15,846 nucleotides of DNA from Thermovenabulum sp049723235 (GTDB lineage: Bacteria; Bacillota; Thermosediminibacteria; Thermosediminibacterales; Thermosediminibacteraceae): NCBI RefSeq assembly GCF_049723235.1, contig NZ_JBNARB010000030.1:1-15846 (forward strand), written 5' to 3'. Below, one piece after another: positions 1 to 6,480 of the stretch. Position 1 is the first letter of the stretch. Every line of letters begins with the position of its first letter. Made by a program: the position numbers and the translations under genes. Under the pieces are notes generated by a model that searched no databases, had not been told where the DNA came from, and saw nothing but the letters and a program-made list of their open reading frames with translations.

Positions 1-2
1 CT

Positions 3-53
3 TTAATGGAAGCTGTTCACGATGTTCACGGAGAGTCTGTTCATAATGCTTAA
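3..53 (+). CDS. C-terminal tail of an upstream gene (partial)
   Basis: A reading frame open from the window edge ends at TAA (51-53) and encodes a 16-residue tail with the residues LMEAVHDVHGESVHNA. It is probably the 3' end of a gene beginning outside the window, since it lies on the coding strand of everything downstream and about 130 bp ahead of the next start. The first residues (L-x-EAV) resemble the C-termini of the three MT-I proteins here, which end in LIEAVEKYG or LYEAVEKYA, so it could be a fourth MT-I paralogue. With so few residues this is weak, and the frame could be open by chance. Confidence 0.4.
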   Translation, partial: LMEAVHDVHGESVHNA

Positions 54-66
54 AAATACTCTAAAG

Positions 67-76
67 TGTATATACA
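67..76. promoter_or_regulatory. Putative GntR-family operator (copy 1)
   Basis: The perfect decamer palindrome TGTATATACA lies in the leader of the first MFS transporter, about 107 bp before its start codon. The same decamer occurs at 11751-11760 before the MT-II gene. Operators of HutC-type GntR regulators are often AT-centred palindromes of this form (TreR binds a TTGTATATACAA-like site), and a GntR/UTRA gene lies in this window. The remaining leader (54-182) is AT-rich and I see no convincing -35/-10 pair in it. Binding is inferred, not shown. Confidence 0.45.
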
Positions 77-182
77 TATATAGTCATAAAAAGTTTTTTA
101 AAACAGTATTAATATATAGAACAGTTTGAAAATAAACCTATGCAGGAAAATTTAAGTAAGGATTAGAGAAAGGACGGTAAAA

Positions 183-1457
183 ATGATAAAAACCGAAAAA
201 GTGGAAGAAATAGGCGCAAGGTATACGGAAATCAAAAAAAATGTATACCTGATTGTAAGTCTGGCCTTTATATTTACCATGTTTTTTAACGAATCGGGAG
301 CAATTATTATACCGTACCTAGTGGAAAAATTTAAACTTTCGTCCGTACGGGCAGGCTTATTTTCTGCAGTATCGATGTACGTTGCTGCTTTTGCATCACT
401 TCCGATGGGGATACTGGTAGACTATATCGGACCTAAAAAGACCTTGACCCTTTCCTATGCCTTAATAAGTACAGGTTCATTATTATTCGTGGTTTTTAAA
501 GACAAATATACCGGTCTGCTTTTTGGGAGGGCTATACTGGCGCTGGGGTTTTCTGCTACGGTGCCCAGCGTAATAAAGCTAATTGCGTTATGGGAAAGTA
601 AAGAAAGATTTGCCTATGTGAACAGTTCTATCACTGCTATAGGAAGATCAGGAGCAATGCTTGCTACAACGCCCCTCGCTTTAATGCTTTTAAGATTTGG
701 GTGGGGTAGTAGCTTTGTAATTTTAACAATCTTATCTATAGTCATTACATTTTGTGTTTTCACTTATATAATAGACAATCCCTATGAAAGAATTAACAAC
801 ATTGAAGAAAAGGCTGTAAAGGTTTCGAATCCCTTAAACGGAATAAATTTTCTTGTTCGAAATAATCAGTTTTGGCTGTTCATTTTGTTTTCCATAATAA
901 ACATGTCTACTTACTCGGTTCTGTTTTTAAGCTGGGGCGGAGTATTTTTAAAACAGGTTCTGAAAATTGATACGGTAACAGCGGCAAATATATTGCTTAC
1001 GGGGACGTTCTGCACTCTATTAGGAGCATTTGCAGCGGGATATTTAGCTACAAAATATGGCCCAAAAATTATAAACATCCTTGCCCATTCTTTAACAATA
1101 GTTTTTCTCGCTCTACTGGTATTAACATTAAAAAATATTCCGGTATTTTTGCTGTATATCATTTATGGAGGATTCAGCTTCACCACTTCCTGTGTAATAA
1201 ATTGTAACACCGCATTATCAAGAATACTGGCTGGCCAAAAGTACATTGCCTCGGCCGGCGGCCTTAACGGCCTTTTTACATCGGTAGTCGGAGGAGGATT
1301 GATGACCCAGCTGTGGGGGTATTTGATAAACAGGGGCGGAGGGTACAATTTAAACAGTTTCTTTTTGGCCATTAATATTCAAATTCTCCTGACAATAGCA
1401 GGGTTAGCGGCCATATTCTTTATTAAAGAAGAGCCAATTATTAAGGAAGGGGATTAG
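183..1457 (+). CDS. MFS transporter 1
   Basis: This 424-residue protein is a major facilitator superfamily transporter of the plasma membrane. A short charged N-terminus (about residues 1-20) is followed by about 12 hydrophobic segments. The loop after the second segment holds a motif-A-like sequence (G76, D80, G83, K85-K86), and the central loop near residues 195-215 is charged, as expected between the two six-helix halves. The start is supported by GAAAGGAC about 6 bases before ATG. The gene lies 73 bp ahead of an MT-I gene with no terminator between, so the two are probably co-transcribed. Inference: uptake of the methylated substrate of that MT-I or export of the demethylated product. The substrate cannot be read from sequence; related MFS members carry organic acid anions. 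Confidence 0.85.
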   Translation: MIKTEKVEEIGARYTEIKKNVYLIVSLAFIFTMFFNESGAIIIPYLVEKFKLSSVRAGLFSAVSMYVAAFASLPMGILVDYIGPKKTLTLSYALISTGSLLFVVFKDKYTGLLFGRAILALGFSATVPSVIKLIALWESKERFAYVNSSITAIGRSGAMLATTPLALMLLRFGWGSSFVILTILSIVITFCVFTYIIDNPYERINNIEEKAVKVSNPLNGINFLVRNNQFWLFILFSIINMSTYSVLFLSWGGVFLKQVLKIDTVTAANILLTGTFCTLLGAFAAGYLATKYGPKIINILAHSLTIVFLALLVLTLKNIPVFLLYIIYGGFSFTTSCVINCNTALSRILAGQKYIASAGGLNGLFTSVVGGGLMTQLWGYLINRGGGYNLNSFFLAINIQILLTIAGLAAIFFIKEEPIIKEGD

Positions 1458-1530
1458 AATGAAGGATATTAAATTGGGGGGTGGGAAAAGGTTATCCATA
1501 AGCTAAAAATTTTTAAATGGGGGTGTTAGA

Positions 1531-2766
1531 ATGGCTTTCAAGACGGCAGAAGAACTTGCGAAGGAGCGACTTACCAGGATTGAAGCTGCGATCAACCTTG
1601 AGGAGCCAGACAGAGTCCCCTTTTCCGGTGTAGGCGGCGATGTTATTGCTGCCTATGCGGGCATTACCCAGTATGAATATTGTTTTGAGTATGAAAAAAC
1701 CCGCGAAGCCATAGTTAAATTCCATAAGGATTTTCCCTGTGATTGGTCCTTTGCAGCAGGTTTTACGGGAGTAGGCATACCTCCACTATCTTTTGCTTTT
1801 GCGGATTACCCGGATGTAGTCATGGCTACTGGTGCTGCCCTCTACGGTACGGTGCATGATATTTTGAAAGATAAATGTACCAGGTATCCGGGGAGGGAAC
1901 TGGATGTGGTTTGTTCTCCCCAGTTCATCGGTGGAACTTTTATGCAGCCGGAAGAATATGATCAGCTGATTGAAGATCCTGTGACATTCCTTGCGGAAAA
2001 AATACTGCCAAGGGTTTGCAGTAATCTTGAGACACCGCAAAAAGCTATGACGGCAATGGTCAGGCTTGGAATTGAATCCCAAAGACTTTTGGCCTTTGTC
2101 CTGGGAGTAACGAAGGATTTGGAAGAACTCGGTTTTCCTTCTATACCTTTTACCCTCGGTTACGCTCCCTTAGATTTAATTGGCGATGGTTTAAGGGATG
2201 AAGTGAATTTAATGCTCGATTTAAAAAGGTATCCCGAAAAGGTAAAAATGGCATGCAAAGCGTTGATTGAGCCCATAATGAAGGCAGGGTTGGCATCTAA
2301 ATCTATCGGGGCGAAATTAGCCTTTATCCCCCTTCACCTGAACGAATACCTTTCGCCAAAGCTTTATAAGGAATTTTACTGGCCGTATCTAAAAGAAGTT
2401 ATACTGAGATTCTTAGATGAAGGAATTAAATCCTTTGTATTTTTTGAAGGACGCCACGATGCTCATTTAGAAACCATTCTCGAGCTTCCAAAAGGCTGGG
2501 GGATAGCATATTTTGAAAAAACCGATGTAAGGAAAGCAAAAAAGCTTTTAGAAGGGCATACCTGCGTAATGGGAGGTGTTCCTGTTAGTTTAATAGTGAG
2601 CGGGACACCGGAAAAAATAGATGCTTATGTGAAAAACTTACTGGATGAGGTAAAGCCTGGCGGGGGATTTATACTTGCTCCCAGTGTAGGAATTGCTCCC
2701 AAGGATACCCCTTTAGAAAATATTTCTGCTCTTATTGAGGCGGTAGAAAAATACGGCAAATACTAA
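1531..2766 (+). CDS. URO-D-family corrinoid methyltransferase 1 (MT-I, O-demethylase type)
   Basis: This 411-residue protein belongs to the uroporphyrinogen decarboxylase superfamily, in the branch acting as methyltransferase I (MtaA, MtbA and O-demethylase MT-I such as Moorella MtvB). It would transfer a methyl group from a methylated, perhaps methoxylated aromatic, substrate to a corrinoid protein in the cytoplasm. Visible marks are the N-terminal R-x-E-A-A-I-N-L-x-E-P-D-R-V-P motif (residues 16-30), the L-H-L-N-E-Y-L-S-P-K-L-Y block (268-279), and a candidate metal site E306-G-R-H309-D-A-H312 with C345 in H-T-C-V-M-G-G. A true heme-pathway decarboxylase is unlikely given this context and the paralogues. 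GGGGGTG precedes ATG by 6 bases. Unlike its two paralogues it has no CP gene directly upstream, so it may use the identical CPs encoded downstream. The substrate is unknown. Confidence 0.85.
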   Translation: MAFKTAEELAKERLTRIEAAINLEEPDRVPFSGVGGDVIAAYAGITQYEYCFEYEKTREAIVKFHKDFPCDWSFAAGFTGVGIPPLSFAFADYPDVVMATGAALYGTVHDILKDKCTRYPGRELDVVCSPQFIGGTFMQPEEYDQLIEDPVTFLAEKILPRVCSNLETPQKAMTAMVRLGIESQRLLAFVLGVTKDLEELGFPSIPFTLGYAPLDLIGDGLRDEVNLMLDLKRYPEKVKMACKALIEPIMKAGLASKSIGAKLAFIPLHLNEYLSPKLYKEFYWPYLKEVILRFLDEGIKSFVFFEGRHDAHLETILELPKGWGIAYFEKTDVRKAKKLLEGHTCVMGGVPVSLIVSGTPEKIDAYVKNLLDEVKPGGGFILAPSVGIAPKDTPLENISALIEAVEKYGKY

Positions 2767-2855
2767 TTTGTCTTAAAATATACAAAAAAAATCATTACCT
2801 TTTTTGCAAAATTAAGATTTTGATAATTAAATAAATTTTCTTTTTAAAATATTAC

Positions 2856-2864
2856 AGGAGGTGG
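2856..2864 (+). promoter_or_regulatory. Orphan Shine-Dalgarno-like site
   Basis: AGGAGGTGG is a strong ribosome-binding consensus in the AT-rich gap 2767-2954, but no ATG follows at a usable distance. A GTG overlapping it would start only a 19-residue frame. It may be a remnant of a lost gene or chance. The rest of this gap shows no clear terminator or promoter. Confidence 0.25.
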
Positions 2865-2926
2865 TAGTTAAAATAAAAAAGATAATTTTTTGTGATTTAA
2901 ACTTTTATTTAAAATTTTAATCAATT

Positions 2927-3664
2927 TAAATAAAACAAAAAGGAGGAATTAAATATGTTAGAGGAACTTTTTAACCGAATAGTGGATATGGACGAAGAAG
3001 GGGCAGTATCGCTGGCAAAGGAGTATTTAGAGGGAGGAGGAGATGCGAAGAAGCTATTGGAGACCTGCAGGGATGCCATGGGGGTCATCGGGCAGAAGTT
3101 TGAAAAAGGGGAATACTTTCTTTCAGAACTGATACTTGGCGGAGAAATATTCAAGAAAATAATGGAATTCACGCTGCCCAAGATCAAGGGTGGAGAGGAG
3201 AAAAAACTCGGCAGGATAGTGCTGGGCACCGTAAGAGAAGACGTCCACAACATAGGTAAGGACATATTCAAGGTATTTGCTGAGGCATCGGGTTTTGAAG
3301 TAATAGACATAGGCATAGACACACCGGAAGAAAAATTTGTGGAAGCGGTAAAGGAACACAGGCCCGACATAGTAGGGATGTCCTGTCTTATCACAGCGGG
3401 TGTAGCGTCGATGAAGAGGACGGTAGACGCCCTTAAAGAAGCCGGACTCAGGGAAGGGATAAAGATAATAGTAGGAGGCGGAAGGGTAGACGAAGGAGTA
3501 AAGCAGTATGCGGGGGCGGATGCCTGGGCAGACGATGCGGCAAAGGGAGTAAGGCTTTGCAAAGAATTAATGGGGATAGAGGGGTGATGGAGGATGGCAA
3601 AGACACCGGAGGAACTGGCAAAAGAGCGTTATGATAGGATAATGGCCGCTATCAACCTTCAGGA
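2927..3664 (+). repeat. Near-perfect direct repeat, copy 1 (CP gene and start of MT-I gene)
   Basis: This stretch recurs at 7892-8628, 4964 bp downstream in the same orientation. It covers the last 28 bp of leader with the ribosome site, the whole CP gene, and the first 71 bases of the next MT-I gene. Within the CP gene I find only two silent differences, the later at 3012 versus 7976. From 3013 to 3664 (652 bp) the copies are identical by eye; after 3665 the MT-I genes diverge strongly. This pattern suggests recent gene conversion or module duplication. Confidence 0.9.
2955..3587 (+). CDS. Corrinoid (B12-binding) methyltransferase protein, CP 1
   Basis: This 210-residue protein is the cobamide-carrying subunit of a methyltransferase system, of the MtvC/MtaC/MtbC type. 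Residues 1-80 form the helical methionine-synthase-type cap domain and residues 85-205 the Rossmann-like B12 domain. The base-off ligand motif D96-x-H98-x-x-G101 supplies the histidine that coordinates cobalt; S143 with L145, and the glycines near 174-176, would cradle the nucleotide tail. Its Co(I) form would accept a methyl group from an MT-I and donate it to the MT-II at 11793. AGGAGG lies 8 bases before ATG. The next gene, an MT-I, starts 6 bases after the stop codon, so the pair is translationally linked. The protein is identical to CP 2 at 7919. Confidence 0.93.
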   Translation: MLEELFNRIVDMDEEGAVSLAKEYLEGGGDAKKLLETCRDAMGVIGQKFEKGEYFLSELILGGEIFKKIMEFTLPKIKGGEEKKLGRIVLGTVREDVHNIGKDIFKVFAEASGFEVIDIGIDTPEEKFVEAVKEHRPDIVGMSCLITAGVASMKRTVDALKEAGLREGIKIIVGGGRVDEGVKQYAGADAWADDAAKGVRLCKELMGIEG

Positions 3665-4817
3665 GCCCGACAGATTACCGCTGGCGGGAGTAGGCGGAGA
3701 CATTGTCCCGGCTTATTATGGAATAAGCCAGCACGAATTTTGCTATGATTACGATAAAGCTGTAAAAGCAGTAGAAAAGTTTATAAAAGATTTCCCTTGT
3801 GACTGGCCTTTTGCGGCCTCGATTTCCGGTTTGGACGGCAGGGTATTCTGCATGGCTTTTGCCGATACGCCGGACATTGCTTTTAATACCACATTTATTA
3901 CCGGTCCAATGCACGATGTCCTTGGAGACAAATATTATAGATACCCGGGCAGGGAAATATCGGCTGATGCTTCGCCCCAATTTATCGGCGGAGTATTTAT
4001 GGATCCCTCGGAATACGACCAGCTGATCGAGAACCCGGTAAAATTTATCGCGGAAACCATCTTACCGAGAGCCTGCAGAAATTTAGCAACTCCCAAGCAG
4101 ATGATGGCCACCATGGTCAAATTTGGCATAGAGATAACGAGGTTCGGTGCATTAATGGGTCAAATTGGAGCTATTTCTGCACAGCTGGGATATCCTTCCA
4201 TTGGAATAGGCGGAGCTTATGCACCGCTGGATATAATAGGAGACTTTTTGAGAGGCCCTGAAAACACTTTGCTGGATATCAGAAGATACCCCGATAAGGT
4301 TAAAAAAGCCTGCGAGGCAATGGTAGAACCAATTGTAAATTACGGATTGGAAGCAAAAAAATACGGTATAAACCTTATATTTATACCGTTACATCTTAAT
4401 GAATACTTATCGCCGAAGTTGTACAACGAATTTTACTGGCCGGGATTAAAAGAGGTAATACTAAGGCTTGTGAATGAAGGAATGAAAGTTTTTGTATTCT
4501 TTGAAGGACGCCATGATGCCCATTTAGAGACAATTCTTGAACTTCCAAAAGGCTGGGGTGTGGCGTATTTTGAAAAAACGGACATTATAAAGGCTACAAA
4601 ATTATTGAAGGGACATACCTGTATTATGGGAGGCATTCCGATTAGCCTGGTAGTTGGTGGAACTCCCGAAAAGATACACGAGCACATAAAGAATTTAGCC
4701 GAGCAGGTAAAACCCGGCGGAGGATTCATATTAGCACCGAGCGTGGGAACAGCTCCGAAGGATACCCCGCTGGAGAATATTGCGGCTCTTTATGAAGCAG
4801 TAGAAAAATACGCTTAA
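3594..4817 (+). CDS. URO-D-family corrinoid methyltransferase 2 (MT-I, O-demethylase type)
   Basis: This 407-residue member of the URO-D superfamily is a likely substrate:corrinoid methyltransferase partnered with the CP encoded immediately upstream. It carries the N-terminal R-I-M-A-A-I-N-L-Q-E-P-D-R motif (12-27), the L-H-L-N-E-Y-L-S-P-K-L-Y block (267-278), the candidate metal site E304-G-R-H307-D-A-H310, and C343 in H-T-C-I-M-G-G. The likely ribosome site, GAGGGGTGA, lies inside the end of the CP gene. Its first 71 bases belong to the tract identical with the MT-I gene at 8558; beyond that the two proteins match at roughly two thirds of positions in the stretch compared by hand (residues 31-100). 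The middle of the chain (about 70-200), where paralogues differ most, probably sets substrate choice (inference). A hairpin terminator follows the stop. Confidence 0.87.
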   Translation: MAKTPEELAKERYDRIMAAINLQEPDRLPLAGVGGDIVPAYYGISQHEFCYDYDKAVKAVEKFIKDFPCDWPFAASISGLDGRVFCMAFADTPDIAFNTTFITGPMHDVLGDKYYRYPGREISADASPQFIGGVFMDPSEYDQLIENPVKFIAETILPRACRNLATPKQMMATMVKFGIEITRFGALMGQIGAISAQLGYPSIGIGGAYAPLDIIGDFLRGPENTLLDIRRYPDKVKKACEAMVEPIVNYGLEAKKYGINLIFIPLHLNEYLSPKLYNEFYWPGLKEVILRLVNEGMKVFVFFEGRHDAHLETILELPKGWGVAYFEKTDIIKATKLLKGHTCIMGGIPISLVVGGTPEKIHEHIKNLAEQVKPGGGFILAPSVGTAPKDTPLENIAALYEAVEKYA

Positions 4818-4823
4818 AAATGA

Positions 4824-4855
4824 GGCGGTCACCGGTTATAAAAACGGTGACCGCC
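4824..4855 (+). terminator. Hairpin terminator after MT-I 2
   Basis: A perfect 11-bp GC-rich stem (4824-4834 with 4845-4855) has a 10-base AT-rich loop, starting 6 bases after the MT-I stop codon. Only a short GTTT follows on the + strand. The A-rich sequence upstream would give a U-tract on the other strand, so it may act in both directions. Confidence 0.7.
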
Positions 4856-4938
4856 GTTTAAAAGTAAAAAAAGCGCATTAAAAAATCAGAAAAAGATAAA
4901 TATTAAAAAAGTATAAAAAATAAAAAGAAAGGGTGGGT

Positions 4939-6111
4939 ATGGTGGTTAAAAGTAAAACCAGTACTGTTGTGGCGGTAATGTCGGTATTCTTTATAGCCAT
5001 GGGTATAGGCACCATAACCCCTGCACTTCAAAACATTGCAGAAGCATTCCCGAATCTCCCCTTTAGCACAATTTTATTGGCATCTACGTTACCTTCACTG
5101 TTTCTGATACCCGCAACTGCATGGTCAGGAATGGTTGCAGGAAGCAAGGTGGGATACAGAACCCTGCTTCTACTTGGTAGCCTTCTTTTCGCATTAGCAG
5201 GTGCTGCCCCGTACTTTATGAACAATTTTACTACAATACTAATTGCAAGGGCACTGTTTGGAATCGGCCTTGGTATCATATCGCCCCTTGGAACAGCCTT
5301 GATTTTAGGACTTTTTGAAGGACAGCAGAGGGCTAATATGTTAGGACTTTCAGGGGTTGTTATGAACTTGGGCGGCATAGTGCTTCAGATGCTCGGCGCG
5401 GTTATGTGCACAATTAGCTGGAGGCATGCTTTTCTACCACACTTACTGGCGCTTATCACCTTTTTTATGGTTCTTTCCATGTTGCCGGAACCTGAAAAAA
5501 GAAAAGAGGATACAGCGGCAGGAAAGGATAAAATGCCAGGCGCCGTATATTTAATTGGAGCACTCTTTGGTGTTTCTATGATGTTAAATTACCCGATGCT
5601 GGTAAATATGTCAACAATTATTATTACTGGCAATCTGGGCGATGCGGCCTCAGCTGGAGTAGTGCTGTCAATGTTCACGGTTGGAGGGATGATTGGAGGG
5701 GCGGTATTCGGAAAACTTCACCAGTATATAAAACTTAATGTCATTCCATTGAGTTTAATTATTATATCCCTGGGTATGGGGAGCGTATTTTATGCGAGCA
5801 GTTTAATTATGCTGACAGTAGGTTCAACTCTTGTAGGTTTCGGGTTCAGCATATTGATGCCGGCCGTAATGATGATAATAGGGTCGATCGTTCCTCCAGC
5901 TGCTTTTGCCTCAGCTTCCGGTATGCTGATGGCTTTTATGAATTTAGGAGGCTTTATATCCACTTATTACATTGCACTACTTTTAAACATAAACAATTAT
6001 ATACGATTCCCTATATTTGTAGCAATGGTAGTATACGCTGTAAGTGCAGTTGTTTTTTATACATTAATAAAAGCAAGGAGTTCGAAATCTATAACACCGC
6101 CTGTTAATTAA
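4939..6111 (+). CDS. MFS transporter 2
   Basis: This protein of about 390 residues is a major facilitator superfamily transporter with about 12 hydrophobic segments and a charged central loop rich in E, K and D near residues 180-197. It begins with a short charged tail and a long first helix. The ATG at 4939 is preferred because AAAGG sits about 6 bases upstream; a GTG at 4933 would add two residues but overlaps the ribosome site. It is not clearly similar in the parts I compared to MFS transporter 1, so it probably carries a different compound. Hairpins lie before and after it, so it looks monocistronic. Substrate unknown; its place between two CP/MT-I modules suggests a role with methylated substrates or their products (inference). 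Confidence 0.82.
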   Translation: MVVKSKTSTVVAVMSVFFIAMGIGTITPALQNIAEAFPNLPFSTILLASTLPSLFLIPATAWSGMVAGSKVGYRTLLLLGSLLFALAGAAPYFMNNFTTILIARALFGIGLGIISPLGTALILGLFEGQQRANMLGLSGVVMNLGGIVLQMLGAVMCTISWRHAFLPHLLALITFFMVLSMLPEPEKRKEDTAAGKDKMPGAVYLIGALFGVSMMLNYPMLVNMSTIIITGNLGDAASAGVVLSMFTVGGMIGGAVFGKLHQYIKLNVIPLSLIIISLGMGSVFYASSLIMLTVGSTLVGFGFSILMPAVMMIIGSIVPPAAFASASGMLMAFMNLGGFISTYYIALLLNINNYIRFPIFVAMVVYAVSAVVFYTLIKARSSKSITPPVN

Positions 6112-6137
6112 GATTTTAGGCTATAAATCAATAGTTG

Positions 6138-6177
6138 GGGTGGGCATTTTACTCAAATGCCTACCCTTACTTTTTTT
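6138..6177 (+). terminator. Rho-independent terminator after MFS transporter 2
   Basis: A 12-bp stem with one G-T pair (6138-6149 with 6155-6166) and a short loop is followed by TTAC and seven T residues (6171-6177). It lies 26 bp after the MFS stop codon. Confidence 0.85.
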
Positions 6178-6325
6178 ACGAACTATGCCTTGTACTACCG
6201 TAGATAACTAATGGGGATATGAAGAAGACAGGGATTTAATACTAATAAAAAAAGTATCTTAATAAAAAATTTATAAAATAAATACTCATTAAAAAAATAA
6301 TTTTAACTTTATATAAATTTAGCAA

Positions 6326-6352
6326 TTGATTTAAAAAATAAAATATTATAAA
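6326..6352 (+). promoter_or_regulatory. Weak candidate promoter for the GPH-CP-MT-I operon
   Basis: TTGATT (6326-6331) and TATAAA (6347-6352) are separated by 15 bp, shorter than ideal, in the very AT-rich leader 6178-6480. A second possible -35 (TTGACA at 6401-6406) lacks a good -10. The rest of this 300-bp leader holds no open frame of note apart from the palindromes listed separately. Confidence 0.25.
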
Positions 6353-6364
6353 ATTAAATGTGGA

Positions 6365-6411
6365 ATACATGTAAATACAAATATAAATTTTTTAAAAAAT
6401 TTGACATGTAT
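6365..6411. promoter_or_regulatory. Nested inverted repeats in the GPH transporter leader
   Basis: ATACATGT (6365-6372) and its inverse ACATGTAT (6404-6411) flank a perfect 18-bp palindrome of A and T runs (6385-6402). ATACATGT also occurs at 11756-11763, overlapping the putative operator before MT-II. This could be a paired regulator site with a bendable AT core, but AT-rich spacers give such symmetry fairly easily. Confidence 0.35.
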
Positions 6412-6480
6412 GAGTTAGGGGGTGAAATTTAATAAGGTTCATTTTATTATTAAAAATATTTAGAAAAGGAGGGAGTTAAT

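Noticed and set aside
14..43. Three TGTTCA repeats, possible iteron or operator array
   Set aside because: They fall in a frame that reads as the end of a protein and come from repeated Val-His codons; spacing is irregular (9 and 15 bases).
54..182. Cobalamin riboswitch or T-box in the leaders
   Set aside because: No B12-box or T-box sequence was seen in this leader or those at 2767, 6178, 9820 and 11681; a covariance-model search would settle it.
1459..1506. 15-codon frame starting ATGAAGGAT between MFS 1 and MT-I 1
   Set aside because: Too short to judge, and no ribosome site of its own beyond the end of the MFS gene.
1531..2766. Uroporphyrinogen decarboxylase (heme biosynthesis, HemE)
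   Set aside because: Three paralogues, pairing with corrinoid proteins, MT-II and RACo, a length over 400 residues, and the H-D-A-H/H-T-C motifs point to methyltransferases rather than HemE.
2921..3562. Long open frame on the - strand across the CP 1 gene, and a matching one at 7768-8526 across CP 2
   Set aside because: It mirrors the CP gene exactly, encodes a Ser/Pro/Thr-rich low-complexity sequence, and is a by-product of the CP codon pattern; the corrinoid protein on the + strand is unmistakable.
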